This document shows positions 1-11,827 of a DNA stretch of 64,000 bases, piece by piece. A program made the position numbers and the translations under genes. This DNA is from Trema orientale. Its lineage: Eukaryota; Streptophyta; Magnoliopsida; Rosales; Cannabaceae. Location of the stretch: assembly GCA_002914845.1 (NCBI GenBank), contig JXTC01000115.1, positions 319,802 to 383,801 of the forward strand, in the 5' to 3' direction. Every line of letters begins with the position of its first letter. Within the stretch, counting starts at the first letter, position 1. The notes below the pieces were generated by a model that was given only the letters and a program-made list of their open reading frames with translations, made no database searches and had not been told where the DNA came from.

Positions 1-1712
1 TTTGTAATGTTAAGTTAGTATATGTATTTACATATCACTTTCCTGTGAGTGTGTATTTAGGCTTAGTGAGTAAAAGACTAAAAGGTGTGGGGATGGGTAT
101 TGTACCTAGGTTTAGTATAAAAGACTAAAATATAATTTTGATATTAATTGTTTAACTTGCCATAAACAGATTGTAAACGTGTTAATTATTTCGGGTTGAC
201 ACTATTATGACTTGTTTATTAATTTGATTTTTAATCGTGTCAAACGTGTCAATTTTTGACATATTATTTTATTATGTTTCATCGTGTTTAACCTGTTTTG
301 ACCTGCATATGTTTACGCTCAACTTAAACTCGCTAATTTCGTATCGTTTTCAAGTCGTATTATCATGTCATGGCCTGAATTGCCGTCTACTTGTATTCAG
401 TATTATTATTGGTATTCTTTTCTTATATGAAAGCTAATAACAGTGCAAGTTGTTCTTCCATAATAATAACAAAAAAGTTGTAGAATCACATAAAGTGATC
501 ATATTGCTTTACAACATATATGAAAATGAAACATAATAGCTTGAGTCTGAAAATGAAACATAATAGCTTGAGTCTGAAAATGAAACATAATAGCTTGAGT
601 CTTGCAGTAGTTGATTAATTGAATAGCCTTAGTTTTTGAAGAATCAGGTACATTTTGTATTAAGTACGAAGTAATTTTCTCTCTCTAATTTAATTGAAAG
701 GAACTAATAACCACTCGTCAGTATTGATGATATGTACCTAACTTATGAGGTGCTAATATATACATATATGGACCACGTATATAGCGAGATTACGACGTAC
801 GAAACATGTTTACTATAATAAATGTATTGAATTTTGAATCAAGAAAACTTACATATCTATATACAAAGATAGACCAGAGAAAAAATTCACAAAAAAAAAA
901 AAAAAAATCTCAGTAAAAATAAAGAAATTGAGAAAAAGTTTTGTATTTATACTGGAAATTAACATACCAGCAAGCACAATAATGTATAAAGGTTTCAATA
1001 TTTCCGAGCCAGTATACACATCATGAGGAGCCAATACCCCTATTCATTTTATGTGATTAATGATTATTGGACTGTATGAGCCTCGGTCTGCAAAACCCTA
1101 GCTTGAACTATTAGCTTTCTCACAGTCTTTTTAACATATTTTACAGTTGGCCACAGAAAACAAAAAATACAAATAAAAATCGTAAAAAAAAAAAAATTGT
1201 TCCCGGGGCCACAAACTTCTTTCTCAGCTTTTTCCACCGACAAAAACATTAAAACTTCGTTTATAACATCGATTTTTGGAGGGGAAAAAAAATTATTGGG
1301 ATTCTATTTCCTTATCTTGTTTGAATTGAAATAAAAAATGATAAAAAAAATTTTAAGGAAAAAAAAAAAGAGAATTTAATTTAATATTATTTTTTAATAT
1401 ATAGAATTTTATTACATTAATTAGTAAAATTGAAAGTGTTAAAATATAGTTTTATATTCCTTAAAAAGAGTATAATGTTATAAACCTTTAAAAAAAGTAT
1501 TTTCCTTCTATTTTTTCGTAATTTTTTTCTTCTAATTTTTTTCTCTCCAAAATCTGTGTCCAAACACGGCCTAAAGAAAACATCAACTAGATGCCGCCTG
1601 GGGCCTGCAGTTGATACTCTTAGTGTTATATCAGTATAAATCACACATATATACAAAACATATATAAGCTAGCCAAAGCAAGAAATATTGAGATATACAC
1701 GCCAGTCACTAG
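1..1712. other. AT-rich intergenic DNA upstream of the first UGT
   Basis: No credible coding region was seen. About 120-440 carries stretches rich in CGTGT, CGGGTT and GTCAA. These resemble a degenerate dispersed plant repeat whose relatives appear again around 4580-4874 and 6219-6400. Short open frames here are AT-rich noise. Confidence 0.5.
522..602. repeat. 27-bp tandem repeat, three identical copies
   Basis: The 27-bp unit starting GAAAATGAAACATAATAGC and ending TTGAGTCT occurs at 522-548, 549-575 and 576-602 with no visible mismatch. Such uniformity suggests recent slippage or a polymorphic minisatellite. Confidence 0.9.
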
Positions 1713-1726
1713 TATATATATAAAAA
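1713..1726 (+). promoter_or_regulatory. TATA box of the UGT709/85-like gene
   Basis: TATATATATAAAAA lies about 60 bp before the first ATG of the downstream UGT. This leaves room for a start site near 1745 and a short leader. It is the only strong TATA-like motif just upstream of the gene. Confidence 0.6.
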
Positions 1727-1784
1727 CAGGATCAAACTCCCTCAGTTTGACCTACTACCACTACTACTATTATCTTCAATTTTC

Positions 1785-3959
1785 ATGCATATGGCTCATC
1801 AAACAGCGACAGTACAAAACTTTACTCCTCGAGTTCTTATCTTCCCGTTCCCGGCTCAGGGACACGTCAACTGCATGCTCCAGCTGGCCGAGCTTCTCGG
1901 CCTCGCCGGCATCCACGTTACCTTCCTCAACACCGATCACGTCCACCGCCGGCTTCTCCAACACGCCGACATCCAAGCCCGGTTCGCTGCCTACCCGGGG
2001 TTCCTGCTCCGGACCATCTCTGACGGTCTGCCAGAGGATGACCCTCGTTCGGGCAACGAAATGCGCCATGTTCTCCGGTCAATGTTAGAGACGACCAAGC
2101 CAGTTTTGAAGGGTATGCTTAGTACTTGTGGTGATATATTGGGTTCGGATAGTAGCCCTTATATCACTTGCATTATAGCTGATGGAATATTTGGTAGCCT
2201 TGCGAATGAGTTAGGTAACGAGCTTAATATTCCAGTTATTCATTTCCGTACCATCAGTGCTTGCTGCTTTTGGATTTACTTTTCAGTTCCTGATATCATC
2301 AAAGCCGAGGAGCTTCCAATCAGAGGTACTAATATATATATATATATCAATTCCTTTTAAGAAAAAAAAAAAACCTAACTAATGACCACCACTTACTACA
2401 AATTTAAAGGAAAATAACATACGGCTTGAACCCCTAGTCCGCAATCTTATTTTTTTTTTAAAAAGTGAGTTTTAACTAATAATCACCACTTATTACAAAT
2501 TTAAATGAAAATAACATACTGTCAAAACTTGAACTCTTAACCCTCAAACATACGTACACATCCCTAAAGTCTTGAACCAAGAGTTAACTCCAGTTAGCAA
2601 CCTCTGGCCCTCAACCTTACACACAACTCTCAAGTTTTGAACTAACTGAACTAATTCCTTGGCATATATATCAATTCTTAATGTCATGCATATCGTATAG
2701 TATAGCGTATATAATATTTTTTTAAAAAAAGTTATTCTTTTTTAAAAAGAAGTTTCTGTGTTTTATGTGTAGTGTTGTGTCAAATTTTGGTTTTTTATGT
2801 GCTACAAGCCCATATAAATTCCACCGATATTTTCTGATATAATGTAAAATTGTGAACCAACTTTTCCAAATTTAATATTGTTCCACAAAAATCGATTTTT
2901 TTTCTTCCTTAGAACATGCCAAAATTAGACAAATAACTTGAATTATACATTTTTTATAACACGGACTGATTGGATGTACATGTAAATATGTTGAAAATAA
3001 ATGAAGGAAAAGAAGACATGGATAGGAGGATAAAGAGTGTAGCAGGCATGGAAACCTTTCTACGGTGCCGGGACCTGCCTAGTTTCTGCCAAGTCAGCGA
3101 CGAAATGGACCCACAACTCCATCTAGTTGCTCGAGAAACCCGTCAAAGCTCTCGAGCTCAATCCTTGATACTCAACACGTATGAGGACCTAGAAGGGCCC
3201 ATAGTCTCCCACATACGAACTCACTGCCCCAAAACCTACACCATTGGACCTCTCCACGCCCACCTGAAAGTCAGACTAGCCAAGAACGTGTCAACATCAA
3301 CTTATACGCCATCTTCCAACAGTATTTTTGAGGTTGACAGAAGCTGCATGGCCTGGCTCGATTCTCAGCCTTTTAAGTCTGTGATTTACGTCAGTTTTGG
3401 AAGTATTACGGTCATGAAGAGAGACACCCTCATGGAGTTTTGGCACGGTCTGGTGAATAGCAACAAGCGGTTCCTGTGGGTCGTGCGGCCCGACATGGTG
3501 GCCGGAGAAGTCGGCAACGATGAAATACCGGCGGAGCTGGTGGCGGCGACGAGGGAGAGAGGGTACTTGACTGGATGGGTCCCACAAGAGGAGGTGCTGG
3601 CCCACGGGGCCGTGGGTGGGTTTTTGACACACAGCGGGTGGAATTCGACGTTGGAGAGTATAGTAGCGGAAGTGCCAATGATCTGCTGGCCTTACTTTGC
3701 GGACCAGCCTATTATTAGCAGATATGTTGGTGAAGTGTGGAAGCTTGGGATGGACATGAAAGGTGTTTGTGATAGGAAAATTGTGGAAAAGATGGTGAAC
3801 GATCTAATGGTGGAGAGGAGGGAGGAGTCCGCGAGATCAACGGCTGAGATGGCTAGGTTGGCGAGAAACAGTGTGAATGAAGGTGGGTCATCTTATTGTA
3901 ATTTGGACAAATTGATAGAAGACATAAGGTTGACGAGAAAGCGAAAATCAGCTCCATAA
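1785..3959 (+). CDS. UDP-glycosyltransferase, 7-deoxyloganetic-acid glucosyltransferase-like (UGT709/UGT85 type)
   Basis: This is a two-exon family-1 glycosyltransferase that should move a sugar from UDP-sugar, probably UDP-glucose, to a small hydroxylated or carboxylated acceptor in the cytosol. Exon 1 is 1785-2325 and exon 2 is 3007-3959. The 681-bp GT-AG intron is in phase 1 and rejoins ELPIRG to KEDMDRR, giving 497 residues, close to family length. The catalytic His lies in PAQGHVN (H27) and its partner Asp in CIIADG (D133). The 44-residue PSPG box runs W371-Q414 with HSGWNSTLE, and its final Q is usual for glucose donors. The phrases ISDGLPEDDPRSG, GMETFLRCRDLPSF and THCPKTYTIGPLH are typical of the UGT709/85 branch. 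Position 402 has Glu where the family normally has Gly (VAEVPM rather than VAGVPM), and the usual NPM after the catalytic His is NCM. A second ATG at 1791 could be the true start. The acceptor substrate is not predictable; iridoids are only what the best-known relatives use. Confidence 0.93.
2326..3006 (+). other. Intron of the UGT709/85-like gene with an internal duplication
   Basis: The donor is GGTACT and the acceptor is ATGAAG followed by GAAAAGAAG. A segment of about 48 bp containing ACTAATGACCACCACTTACT at about 2375-2423 recurs with changes at about 2472-2520. Otherwise it is AT-rich. A TTG-initiated open frame entering exon 2 from the intron is not a separate gene. Confidence 0.8.
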
Positions 3960-4874
3960 TGTTATGTACACTTGTATCTTTTCATGTGGTTGCAATTTTA
4001 ATGAACACACTTTTTTTTTTTGTGGTTGGAGGAGAATAATCAAACTTTTAAAGGTGGAGGGTCCTTCAAATGATGATTATTAATTTTTAATGTTCAATTA
4101 TGTCACATATGATACATAAAAATTACCTAAACTATGAGACACGAGATTCGTGCAAACATTGTTTAGTATTTTTTAGGAGGAGCAATGTTATATGGCTAAT
4201 GGTGCCAACATCACATAAGTTGTAGTACTCTTCAGCATCACTCATTTTTTAGAGATGATCTTAAACGTATTAAAAATCATAATAACTACTACGTTATATA
4301 TAATATATTTGACCCTTATTAATTTCTAGCGAATATTAAATTAAATACTTGTTAGCATTAAATTTGCCATGAGTTTTATTTTCGGAAGAGAAATTAGTGG
4401 AGTCTGGAAAGTGGACCTGGTTTGGTTTGAAATGGAAGGAAGAGGAAATGAATATAGCCGTACGTCAAAGTATGGCCAATAATTTTCTATATGATATAAA
4501 AATACGACTCAGAAACGATATAAAATTTCGTGTAGACATATATAACATGCATAATAAATAAGTAAGTTTCAGGTCAACATATTTAATCTGAAAATGAATA
4601 GTATACGTTTTAAAAAAAAAATGACTCGTATAACTCATTTAATTACATGTATATATTTTCATGTTAGTGTCAACACGGCAGTAATACGACATATTTATTA
4701 ATATTTTAATATTCTAAATGTGATTTTGATTAATTATAAACATATTTACATATTTAAAATTGAATTAATAGTGCAAACTCGTATTAAATTAGAAGTAATT
4801 GTGTCAATTTTGAATAACCATGTCAAATAGGTCATAATATGATACATGACATATTTATTAAACGGGTTACGCAT
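3960..4874. other. Intergenic, AT-rich; probable 3' UTR then degenerate repeat
   Basis: The first 150 bases are likely 3' untranslated sequence and terminator region of the UGT. From about 4580 the text turns into the CGTGT/GGTCA-rich dispersed repeat that continues beyond the LTR-like insertion, at 6219-6400. No coding potential was recognised. Confidence 0.4.
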
Positions 4875-6218
4875 TGATAACTCTATTTTTTATTAATTCT
4901 TTGTATTTTTTATTTATTAAAATTTGTGTCTTAGAGTAATTTTAATTTATATTTTAAGTAATTTAAGTTGTTTTATTTTATTTTGGTTTAGATTTAGTTT
5001 TATTTTATTTTATGTTGTTAGGTTTAGGTATTTTAATTTAATTTGGTTAGTTTAAGTTAATTTAATTTGAATTAGAATTTTATTAGATTTAGGTTTTTTA
5101 TTTTATTTAACTTTGTTTGATTTAGATTAAAGATAAAAAAAAAAAAAGAAAAAAGAAAATTTCGGTCAAAATAAAAGCTCAAACGCACGACTAAAGGAAG
5201 GGAACCAGGCACGATTTCGTCCGTTGGATCAAAAACCAGATCTTCTTCACACGGGAAAGCTGGCGTGTGGCTGAGAGGAGCAGTTAATAAGAGAAGAGCT
5301 TTGGAATCTGTGAATGAGCGAAAAACTTTATCTCATCAGCTATAAAAGGATTACCAGATAAGAGAAAAGATACACTATTCTAGGGAGAGAAAGTGAGAGA
5401 GAGTAGTTATGGAGTGGAGCTTCAACCGCGAATTTTCTATTTGATTTTATTTTTGTTTTTATTAATAGGATATTTAAATTAATTATTTTAGTTTTTATTT
5501 ATTTAGTTATGAACTATATTTTTGTTTCTAGGATGTCAGTGGATCCGTACCATGGTTCTTAATTTTTCTTAGTTTATTTTTAATTCCAAAGTATTTATTC
5601 TATTTATGCTTAATGCTTTTAACTGAATTGATTACTCAATTAATTGATTATGAATTTCTAAACTGAATTGGAAGAGGATGTTTAGAATATATCTATGAAT
5701 AGAATAACATAAATTGTATAGGACAGGAATATACTCATAAGTTTTTGCAATTTTAAAAGAAATCATATAACTTAATGAATCCTTTGCTTAATTCAATTTG
5801 CATAAGAATATAGTAAATTATTAGGTGAAGATATTATTGCTAAGTCTTGAAAGAGACTCCTAATATACATTAGGATATTCTAATTGGCACTTGCTTAAAA
5901 TAATTGGATTAAGAAGAAACAATTTAAGAGGATTGGGAAAGTGAAATTGGTGTTCTAGGATTATCTCGCATTGATATTTTCTCTATTTTTTTCCAGTAAT
6001 TTATTTGCTTAAGTATTTTATTTTTATTATTAGTATTTTTTATTTTATTTTATTTTCTTTATTTTTGAATATTAATTTGTTAGATAAAATTAAGGTTAAA
6101 TCTAATTTCAGTAATTAGTAGAAAATTTTTAGTTAATCAATCTCTATGGGAACGATACTTTACTTATTATTATATTACTTATTTTTGTAATTTTGCATAC
6201 TTGTGAATTTTTCACAAT
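4875..6218 (+). mobile_element. LTR-like repeat (probable solo LTR, Tat/Ogre-like style)
   Basis: It starts TGATAACTCTATTTTTTA, contains a TATA box GCTATAAAAGG near 5340 that fits a U3 promoter, and ends near TTTTTCACA after a GGGAACGATACTTTACTT block of the kind found at the 3' end of long plant gypsy LTRs. A relative in reverse orientation lies at 48862-50380 with the same TGATAACTC end and a matching AT-rich first 300 bases. No gag, pol or primer-binding site follows, so a solo LTR or non-coding derivative is likely. The right end and a target duplication are not resolved. Confidence 0.5.
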
Positions 6219-7062
6219 ATACATATTGTGTCGTGTTATACATATTTTAATCTTATCATGTTCGAGTCTTAGATCTTGATACGTTTATTAATTATGTGAT
6301 GTATAGTACTCGCGAGTAGTAATTTGTTTGGCACGAAACACGACATGTATGATTAATAGGCACGAAGGAATAACCATGACAAATAAGCACGGTCAGAATA
6401 TTGCTAAGATTTTCTTTCCCAAAAAAAAATGAATATTGGTTAGATTTTTTAACCATCATTTTATTTTAAAATTTACAAGCAAAAATAAATTAAATTAATT
6501 GTTTTAACATAAAACTTAAAGATATAAAGAGCGCATGGAGGGAAATTATATGCCTCCCTACTCTCTGTCCCGAAAGCCTGATCACATCTTATATAAATGG
6601 AGTCGGAAATTTAGCAGGGCCTCAGCATTAGGCCGACTGTGTAGGTTACATCTGCCGCCCTACATGTACAATAAAAAGTGCAACTCGAAACTAGCCAAAT
6701 CTTAGTCAAATTAATCTGTTGTAACTTTGTAAACATAGTTTTATGGTCTTTTAATATTTTCTTTTCCTTAAGTTTTTGATTTCTATATAATATATTTAAA
6801 AATAAATTTAAAAAAGTAAAAAAATAAGCACAGTTACTGTCGAATCTAACTAATGTAACTATTGGTTGGTATCTATTAACCCGAATTGATCAACTCGGAC
6901 TACTTTTGGTTTGAGTTCAGGGTTGTTTAGGTTGGGCGGGCTATAAATTTTTCTGCACACCCCTAAACTTTTAGGAAAAGACATATTTTGCTATTAAAAA
7001 ATAGAGAATTTGTACAATAATAAGTGTTGGAGGAAGAGATTCCACAAAACATATTAAATATG
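6219..7062. other. Intergenic, no gene seen
   Basis: Continuation of the dispersed repeat to about 6400, then AT-rich sequence with a slightly GC-richer patch at 6530-6670. No open frame with recognisable protein similarity was found. Confidence 0.4.
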
Positions 7063-7065
7063 TTT

Positions 7066-8843
7066 CACTACAAGAAAATAGGTTTTTAGTGGCAAAATTT
7101 ATCATCGCAAATACTTAAAAATTTGTCACTAAAAACTATTTGCGACAAAAAAATTTCATTACCATGTCCTCGCCAAAAGCCCGTCGCAAATAGTTTAGCA
7201 ACGAAAAAATAAATTTGTCACTAATAACCTCAACATTAGCGACAACTTTTATTGCCGCTAATTGTATGGAATTTTGACGTAAAAGATAATAATTGACAAC
7301 TAAATTGGTTGCCATTACACCTATTTGCGATGAAATTAAAAAATAAATATTGCCGCAAATACTAAAAAAATCGTCGTTAATTTTGTAATCATACTTTATT
7401 ACTATTCTTATTGCGACAACATTTTTTTGTCGTTAATACTTAATTTCTGTCGCTGATATTGCTAATTTATTTCAATATCAAATTCATAATTGTTAATTAT
7501 TATATAAATCAAATATCAATGAAATTCCAACAAAAGAAAAAATATTAATTTGACAAAAAACCCATAGTAATGTATGCTCACATAAAAGATTAAAAAAAAG
7601 ATAATATGTTTAGTTAGGTACCACAAGTCAACAAAAAGATAACATGTCTAACTTCCTAACTTGAAAGACAACATGCATAAAAAGTACATGTCTAGCATGC
7701 TAACATGAAGATAACTATCAAATATAAATATCCCTATATAGCTGAAGCAGAACTAGAAGGAGGATGATCATTTTGTGGGGGGTCACGTGACTCTTCTGCA
7801 GGAAAATCTGGGAATTTGGACATGATGAACTTTGTGAATACGGTGACCCTATTTTTCCAATACTCAACCTCTTACTCCAATTGTGACTGACCCTGAACTG
7901 AAGTCTCTGAAGAAGCAGAAGTAGATGATTTCAGCTTTTTGGAATCTCCTTGAGGAAGCCGACCCATTCCTTTGATGTATCCAGATCGTGTACCACACAC
8001 TTGTTCGTTGATCTGGTCTTCGGTCAATGCAATTAATGAATCCCCATCTTCAGTAGAGTGCTCAGAGAGCATTCCTACCATTTCATTCTGCATAATTAAA
8101 ATACTTAATTGGCATACTTCATTGTCAACTTAGACAAGAAAATTATAGCAAAACAATTAACCATATCCATCAATCAAATGAAAAACCCATGAGATGTTTA
8201 CTTTTTCAGATAACCTGTACTCTTCCCTTTTTAGAATTGACAAAAAACCCAAAATAATAATTTCTTTGTGAGACCTAAACCTCTACAAGATAAGGAATAC
8301 ATCCAATATTGACAATTACTTCACAAATGACATCGATAAACTTGGAGAACTCTTAAGACTATATGAAGAAATGCCTAACATCTTACTCATGTATATATAC
8401 CAAGAAAAATCAGTAAGAACATATTCGGCCAAAAACTGTTATGAATGTAAAACTAATTTCCAAAACTGCTATTCAGCCTAGTTACCTCTTATTTTTAGGC
8501 ATTGAATGATTGAAAAGAAAAAGATGAAATCAGTCACAAGACTTGCATATTCAATAATAATTATCTTCAATGAATTTACAAAATTACTCATTTCAGATTT
8601 TAGGCCATACTTTTCTTTTTAAAACTAATAGCTAGAAAGTATGTAGTAGCAACACATTAAATTTACATACATACATATAAATATATATATATACACACAC
8701 ACGACTCATACAAAGAAGCCACACCCTCGCGACAAATATTAGCAACCATTTTTATAAATTCCACTGCTGATAATGAGTATCAGCGATAATTTTTATTTTA
8801 CTGCCAATAAATTTCACCGCAAAAGACCAAATTTCTTGTAGTG
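7066..8843. mobile_element. CACTA (En/Spm) transposon, internally deleted, TSD TTT
   Basis: The left end is CACTACAAGAAAATAGG and the right end is the inverted AAATTTCTTGTAGTG. TTT occurs on both sides (7063-7065 and 8844-8846), matching the 3-bp duplication of CACTA elements. Subterminal DNA is full of short motifs around TTGCGACAA, TTGTCACTAAAAA and their complements, as expected for transposase-binding arrays. At 1778 bp it is far too short for an autonomous element. It carries only an En/Spm-related coding fragment on the minus strand (7734-8093). Confidence 0.85.
7734..8093 (-). pseudogene. Fragment of plant Ptta/En/Spm transposase-related ORF inside the CACTA element
   Basis: Minus-strand frame begins after an acceptor-like ATGCAG at 8093. 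It carries LTEDQINEQVCGTRSGYIKG, which closely resembles the conserved (V)LGxRSGYIKGLG block of En/Spm-associated proteins. A TAA at 7872-7874 interrupts the frame; beyond it the same frame continues with EVEYWKNRV and FIMSKFPDFPAEES to a TAG at 7734-7736. The upstream part is absent or too decayed to see. It is a remnant, not a working gene. The family assignment is by motif only. Confidence 0.65.
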
Positions 8844-8846
8844 TTT

Positions 8847-10002
8847 ATATTGCGATCCTAAATTTGGTTGAGTATTCCCAATTTTATTATTATAAAATCT
8901 GAGCATTCTAACTTTCCAATTTCTCTTATTAAAAAGCTGTAACTTTTAACACCTCATCTTTCAGTTAGTTTTTTTAATTTATTCTCTTCCTTTTCAAATG
9001 ATTTCCGTTGTTTTTCTTTTGATTCGAACACAATTTGTCACTTCTTTTTCAATTTCTTTTTCTCCCTCCCTAGAAAAGATGACGTCCTCTTAATTTTGGA
9101 TCTCTCAAGTTTGGGCATTTTGTTTGAATCATCCTGGTAATTTCCATGTCTCGTTCCCAAACAAGATTCTTTATAGTAGACAAACGATATGAAGGAAGAG
9201 GACAAAGTCCTAAACATTAACTTCATTAACTCAGTTAAAAAAATTATTAGTCACTAACTAAATTATGTGTCCTTTTATTGGATAGACAGGGCTTAGCGCA
9301 CAGTTTCAATATTTAGTGGATGGATCGAAACTAATGTGGACGTATACCATCTATCCATATCTGTCATATGGAATAAGCATGTGTGATGAATCATGAATTC
9401 GACCGAAATCCTGATCGTTCGGAAAAAATAAATAAATAAATGCATACGATTGGTGGTAAGTAGCAATGATTTTTCTACCAAATTTATTGGGACCATTTAG
9501 CAAAAAGGGGGACCAGTTTTAAATGTATTCACCTAAAAGGGCGACCAGTTTTAAATGTATTCACCTAAATTGATTAAGCCATCACCTGACTTGAGTAGGC
9601 AGCTACCATTGCTTAATTAATAAATATTCTCTCTTTTTACTGATCGAGCCAATTTAGCAACGTCTCTTCATTCTTGAAAAGTGAAGTCACAGTTTAACAC
9701 TAGCTTATCCCTTGTGTCCAAAGGACTGAAAAAACAAAACAAAGTGATTAACAACGAAATTCAGTTTGGCATACATCAAACAACTTGCTTGGTATCAATA
9801 CCAATATCTTATTTTGTTTTTGTGTTTATAAGTGAACAGAACTAGAGACTTTGTTTCGCGTANTCATGCCAAAAATTATAAATTCAGGGTCCTAATTGCC
9901 AAAAAAAAAATTCAGGAGATACATTGCAAATCATCGAAAAATTCAGGGACTAATCATGCTAAAAACCCTAATACAAAATAACTAAAACAAGAAGATAATT
10001 CA
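8847..10002. other. Intergenic 3' flank of UGT76-like gene; includes an unresolved base
   Basis: No gene seen. The stretch from about 9310 to 9720 recurs in diverged form at about 14335-14850, as the matching flank of the dead UGT76 copy. Shared phrases include TAATGTGGACGTATAC and TTTAACACTAGCTT. A single N sits at 9863, so the local sequence is not fully resolved. Confidence 0.7.
9507..9570. repeat. 32-bp tandem duplication
   Basis: The segment around GACCAGTTTTAAATGTATTC occurs twice in a row with a 32-bp step, with only one or two differences. Confidence 0.85.
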
Positions 10003-11696
10003 TCACTGACACTGACTCTGACTCTCAGTACAAAAAGCAAATGATTCCAATGAAAAAATGTGGCTCACCAGGCTATCCAAAGATTTGCATGAAGAACCAC
10101 CATGTTTCAAGCAATTAATTGCCTTCTCTTTCAACTTTGAGACTCTACATCTAATCTCCTCACCTTCTTTCTCCTTCATCAACTTTCTAATGCTTCTCTC
10201 TATCTCTCCTCTCTCCAAAACCCCATTCTCCAATTGAACTCCAACCTTCCAAACATGGCTCACATATCTAGCATTCACCTTTTGATCAGAGAAACAAGGC
10301 ATACAAATCATGGGCACTCCTTCACAAACACTCTCCAATGTGGAATTCCACCCATTATGAGTCCAAAATGCTCCAACGGCTAAATGGCCCAAAACTTCTT
10401 GTTGTGGGGCCCATTTCACAATGTGTCCACGTCCACCCAAGTCCTCTAAAAACCCTCTTGGTAACGGTTCGAGCCACTCCGAGCCATGGACCGAACCGGG
10501 TCTAACCACCCACAAGAAAGGCTGCTCACTGTTGGCTAGACCCCAAGCTATCTCCAAAAACTCAGCCTCACTTAAAGCAGCAATGCTACCAAAGCTCACA
10601 TAAACAACTGATTTTTTGGGCTGAGTGTTGAGCCAAGAGATTGAGCTTTGATCTTCGGTTAAAAAGCTACATGTGGAAGAGGCCAAGTTATTGTATTTGT
10701 GAAATGGGCCGATTGGGAACATTGGAATAGAGAGCAGTTGGGTTAATGAGTCCAGTGCTGATTGTTCAAGGTCTTCAAATGTGTTCCAAATGAGCCCTGA
10801 AGAGGCCTTGGTCTCACTGACCAACTTGTTCACTAGCTCATAAAATTTATCTGGCTGTGAAGTTTTTACTACCGGGAGGTCTTTAAGTTTCAGAGGTGGA
10901 AGTTCTATCACTAGCTCCTCTAGTCGTGAATCTAATATAATACCAAGATGGAAGAACAATCAGTACTAAAATTGAATCTCAATTTTCAAATTAATTAATG
11001 TTGCTATAGGTGTGACAAAGAACATACCATAAAAATTATTAAAGCGTAGTTCAAAACATATATATTTTTCAAACAACAAGAATTCCATATTCAACCAGAT
11101 TAGTTTCTTACTCATATAATCAAGAATAGTGATCATTTTAAATTAAGAAGGCAACTATCGATCTGAACAAAATTTTAATGATAAGCTAGCAATAATTAGG
11201 GTACATAGTAGAGAGCGTATATACCTTGTATTGGGAGATAACCTCTTTCCAAAAGAAGTGGAAAAGCAGCAAAAACGACAAAAGAAGAGGCACCCCCAGT
11301 TCTCAAAACGACCCTCGGAAGCTTAAGGCTATCGGCAACAGCTTGAGTGAAGTGAAATATAGCGTCGGAGATCAAGCAAGCTATAGGCTCCTCGGAAGCA
11401 TCGGAGACCAACTTAGCCAAACACTCCCTAAAGGGTTCAGCGCATTTGATGTTGAGAAGCAAAAGGAGCGAAACAAGGTCGTTGGTGGAAGCCTCGGTCT
11501 CTGATAAACCATCGGGGATAGAGTGGAAGGTGAAGTGAGGGTAGTTTGAAGGGTTGGGAGAGTTGAAGTTTGTGTGGATAAGAGTGATAGAGAAGCCTTT
11601 GGAGTGTAGAATGTTAGCCAGCTCAAGCATAGGGTTTATGTGACCTTGTAATGGTAGAGGGAAGAGTACCACTCTCCGGCCTTTCCTTTGGCCCAT
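10003..11696 (-). CDS. UDP-glycosyltransferase, UGT76 type
   Basis: A second family-1 glycosyltransferase, read leftwards. Exon 1 is 11225-11696 and exon 2 is 10003-10931. The 293-bp GT-AG intron is in phase 1 and joins LPIQ to DSRLEELV. The product has 466 residues, near normal for UGT76. The catalytic His is in [10 protein letters not shown] (H19) and its partner Asp in CLISDAIF (D111). The PSPG box is W331-Q374 with HNGWNSTLE and terminal DQ, favouring UDP-glucose. [11 protein letters not shown] and [14 protein letters not shown] are typical of UGT76. UGT76 members glucosylate hormones, iridoids, diterpenes and nicotinate-like acids, so the acceptor is not predictable. The C-terminal 16 residues after LVSHIF are an unusual tail. 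The gene is intact, while its tandem copy at 15540-20194 is dead. Confidence 0.93.
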
Positions 11697-11810
11697 TATT
11701 ATTTCAGTCTCAACTCTAAAACTTCTTTTCTGAGAGAGATCGAGAGACTTCTGTCATTAGTTAGACTTTAGACGAACCCTACGAGCTATCTTCTATGAGC
11801 ATGTAATGCT

Positions 11811-11821
11811 ATTTAATTATA
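11811..11821 (-). promoter_or_regulatory. Possible TATA box for the UGT76-like gene
   Basis: Read on the minus strand this is TATAATTAAAT, about 115 bp before the ATG. The distance is plausible but the match is weak and the DNA is AT-rich. Confidence 0.3.
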
Positions 11822-11827
11822 CAAAGA

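Noticed and set aside
1747-2088. 113-codon plus-strand and 97-codon minus-strand frames at the start of the UGT
   Set aside because: Shadow frames of UGT exon 1, which is fixed by the family motifs in the frame from 1785.
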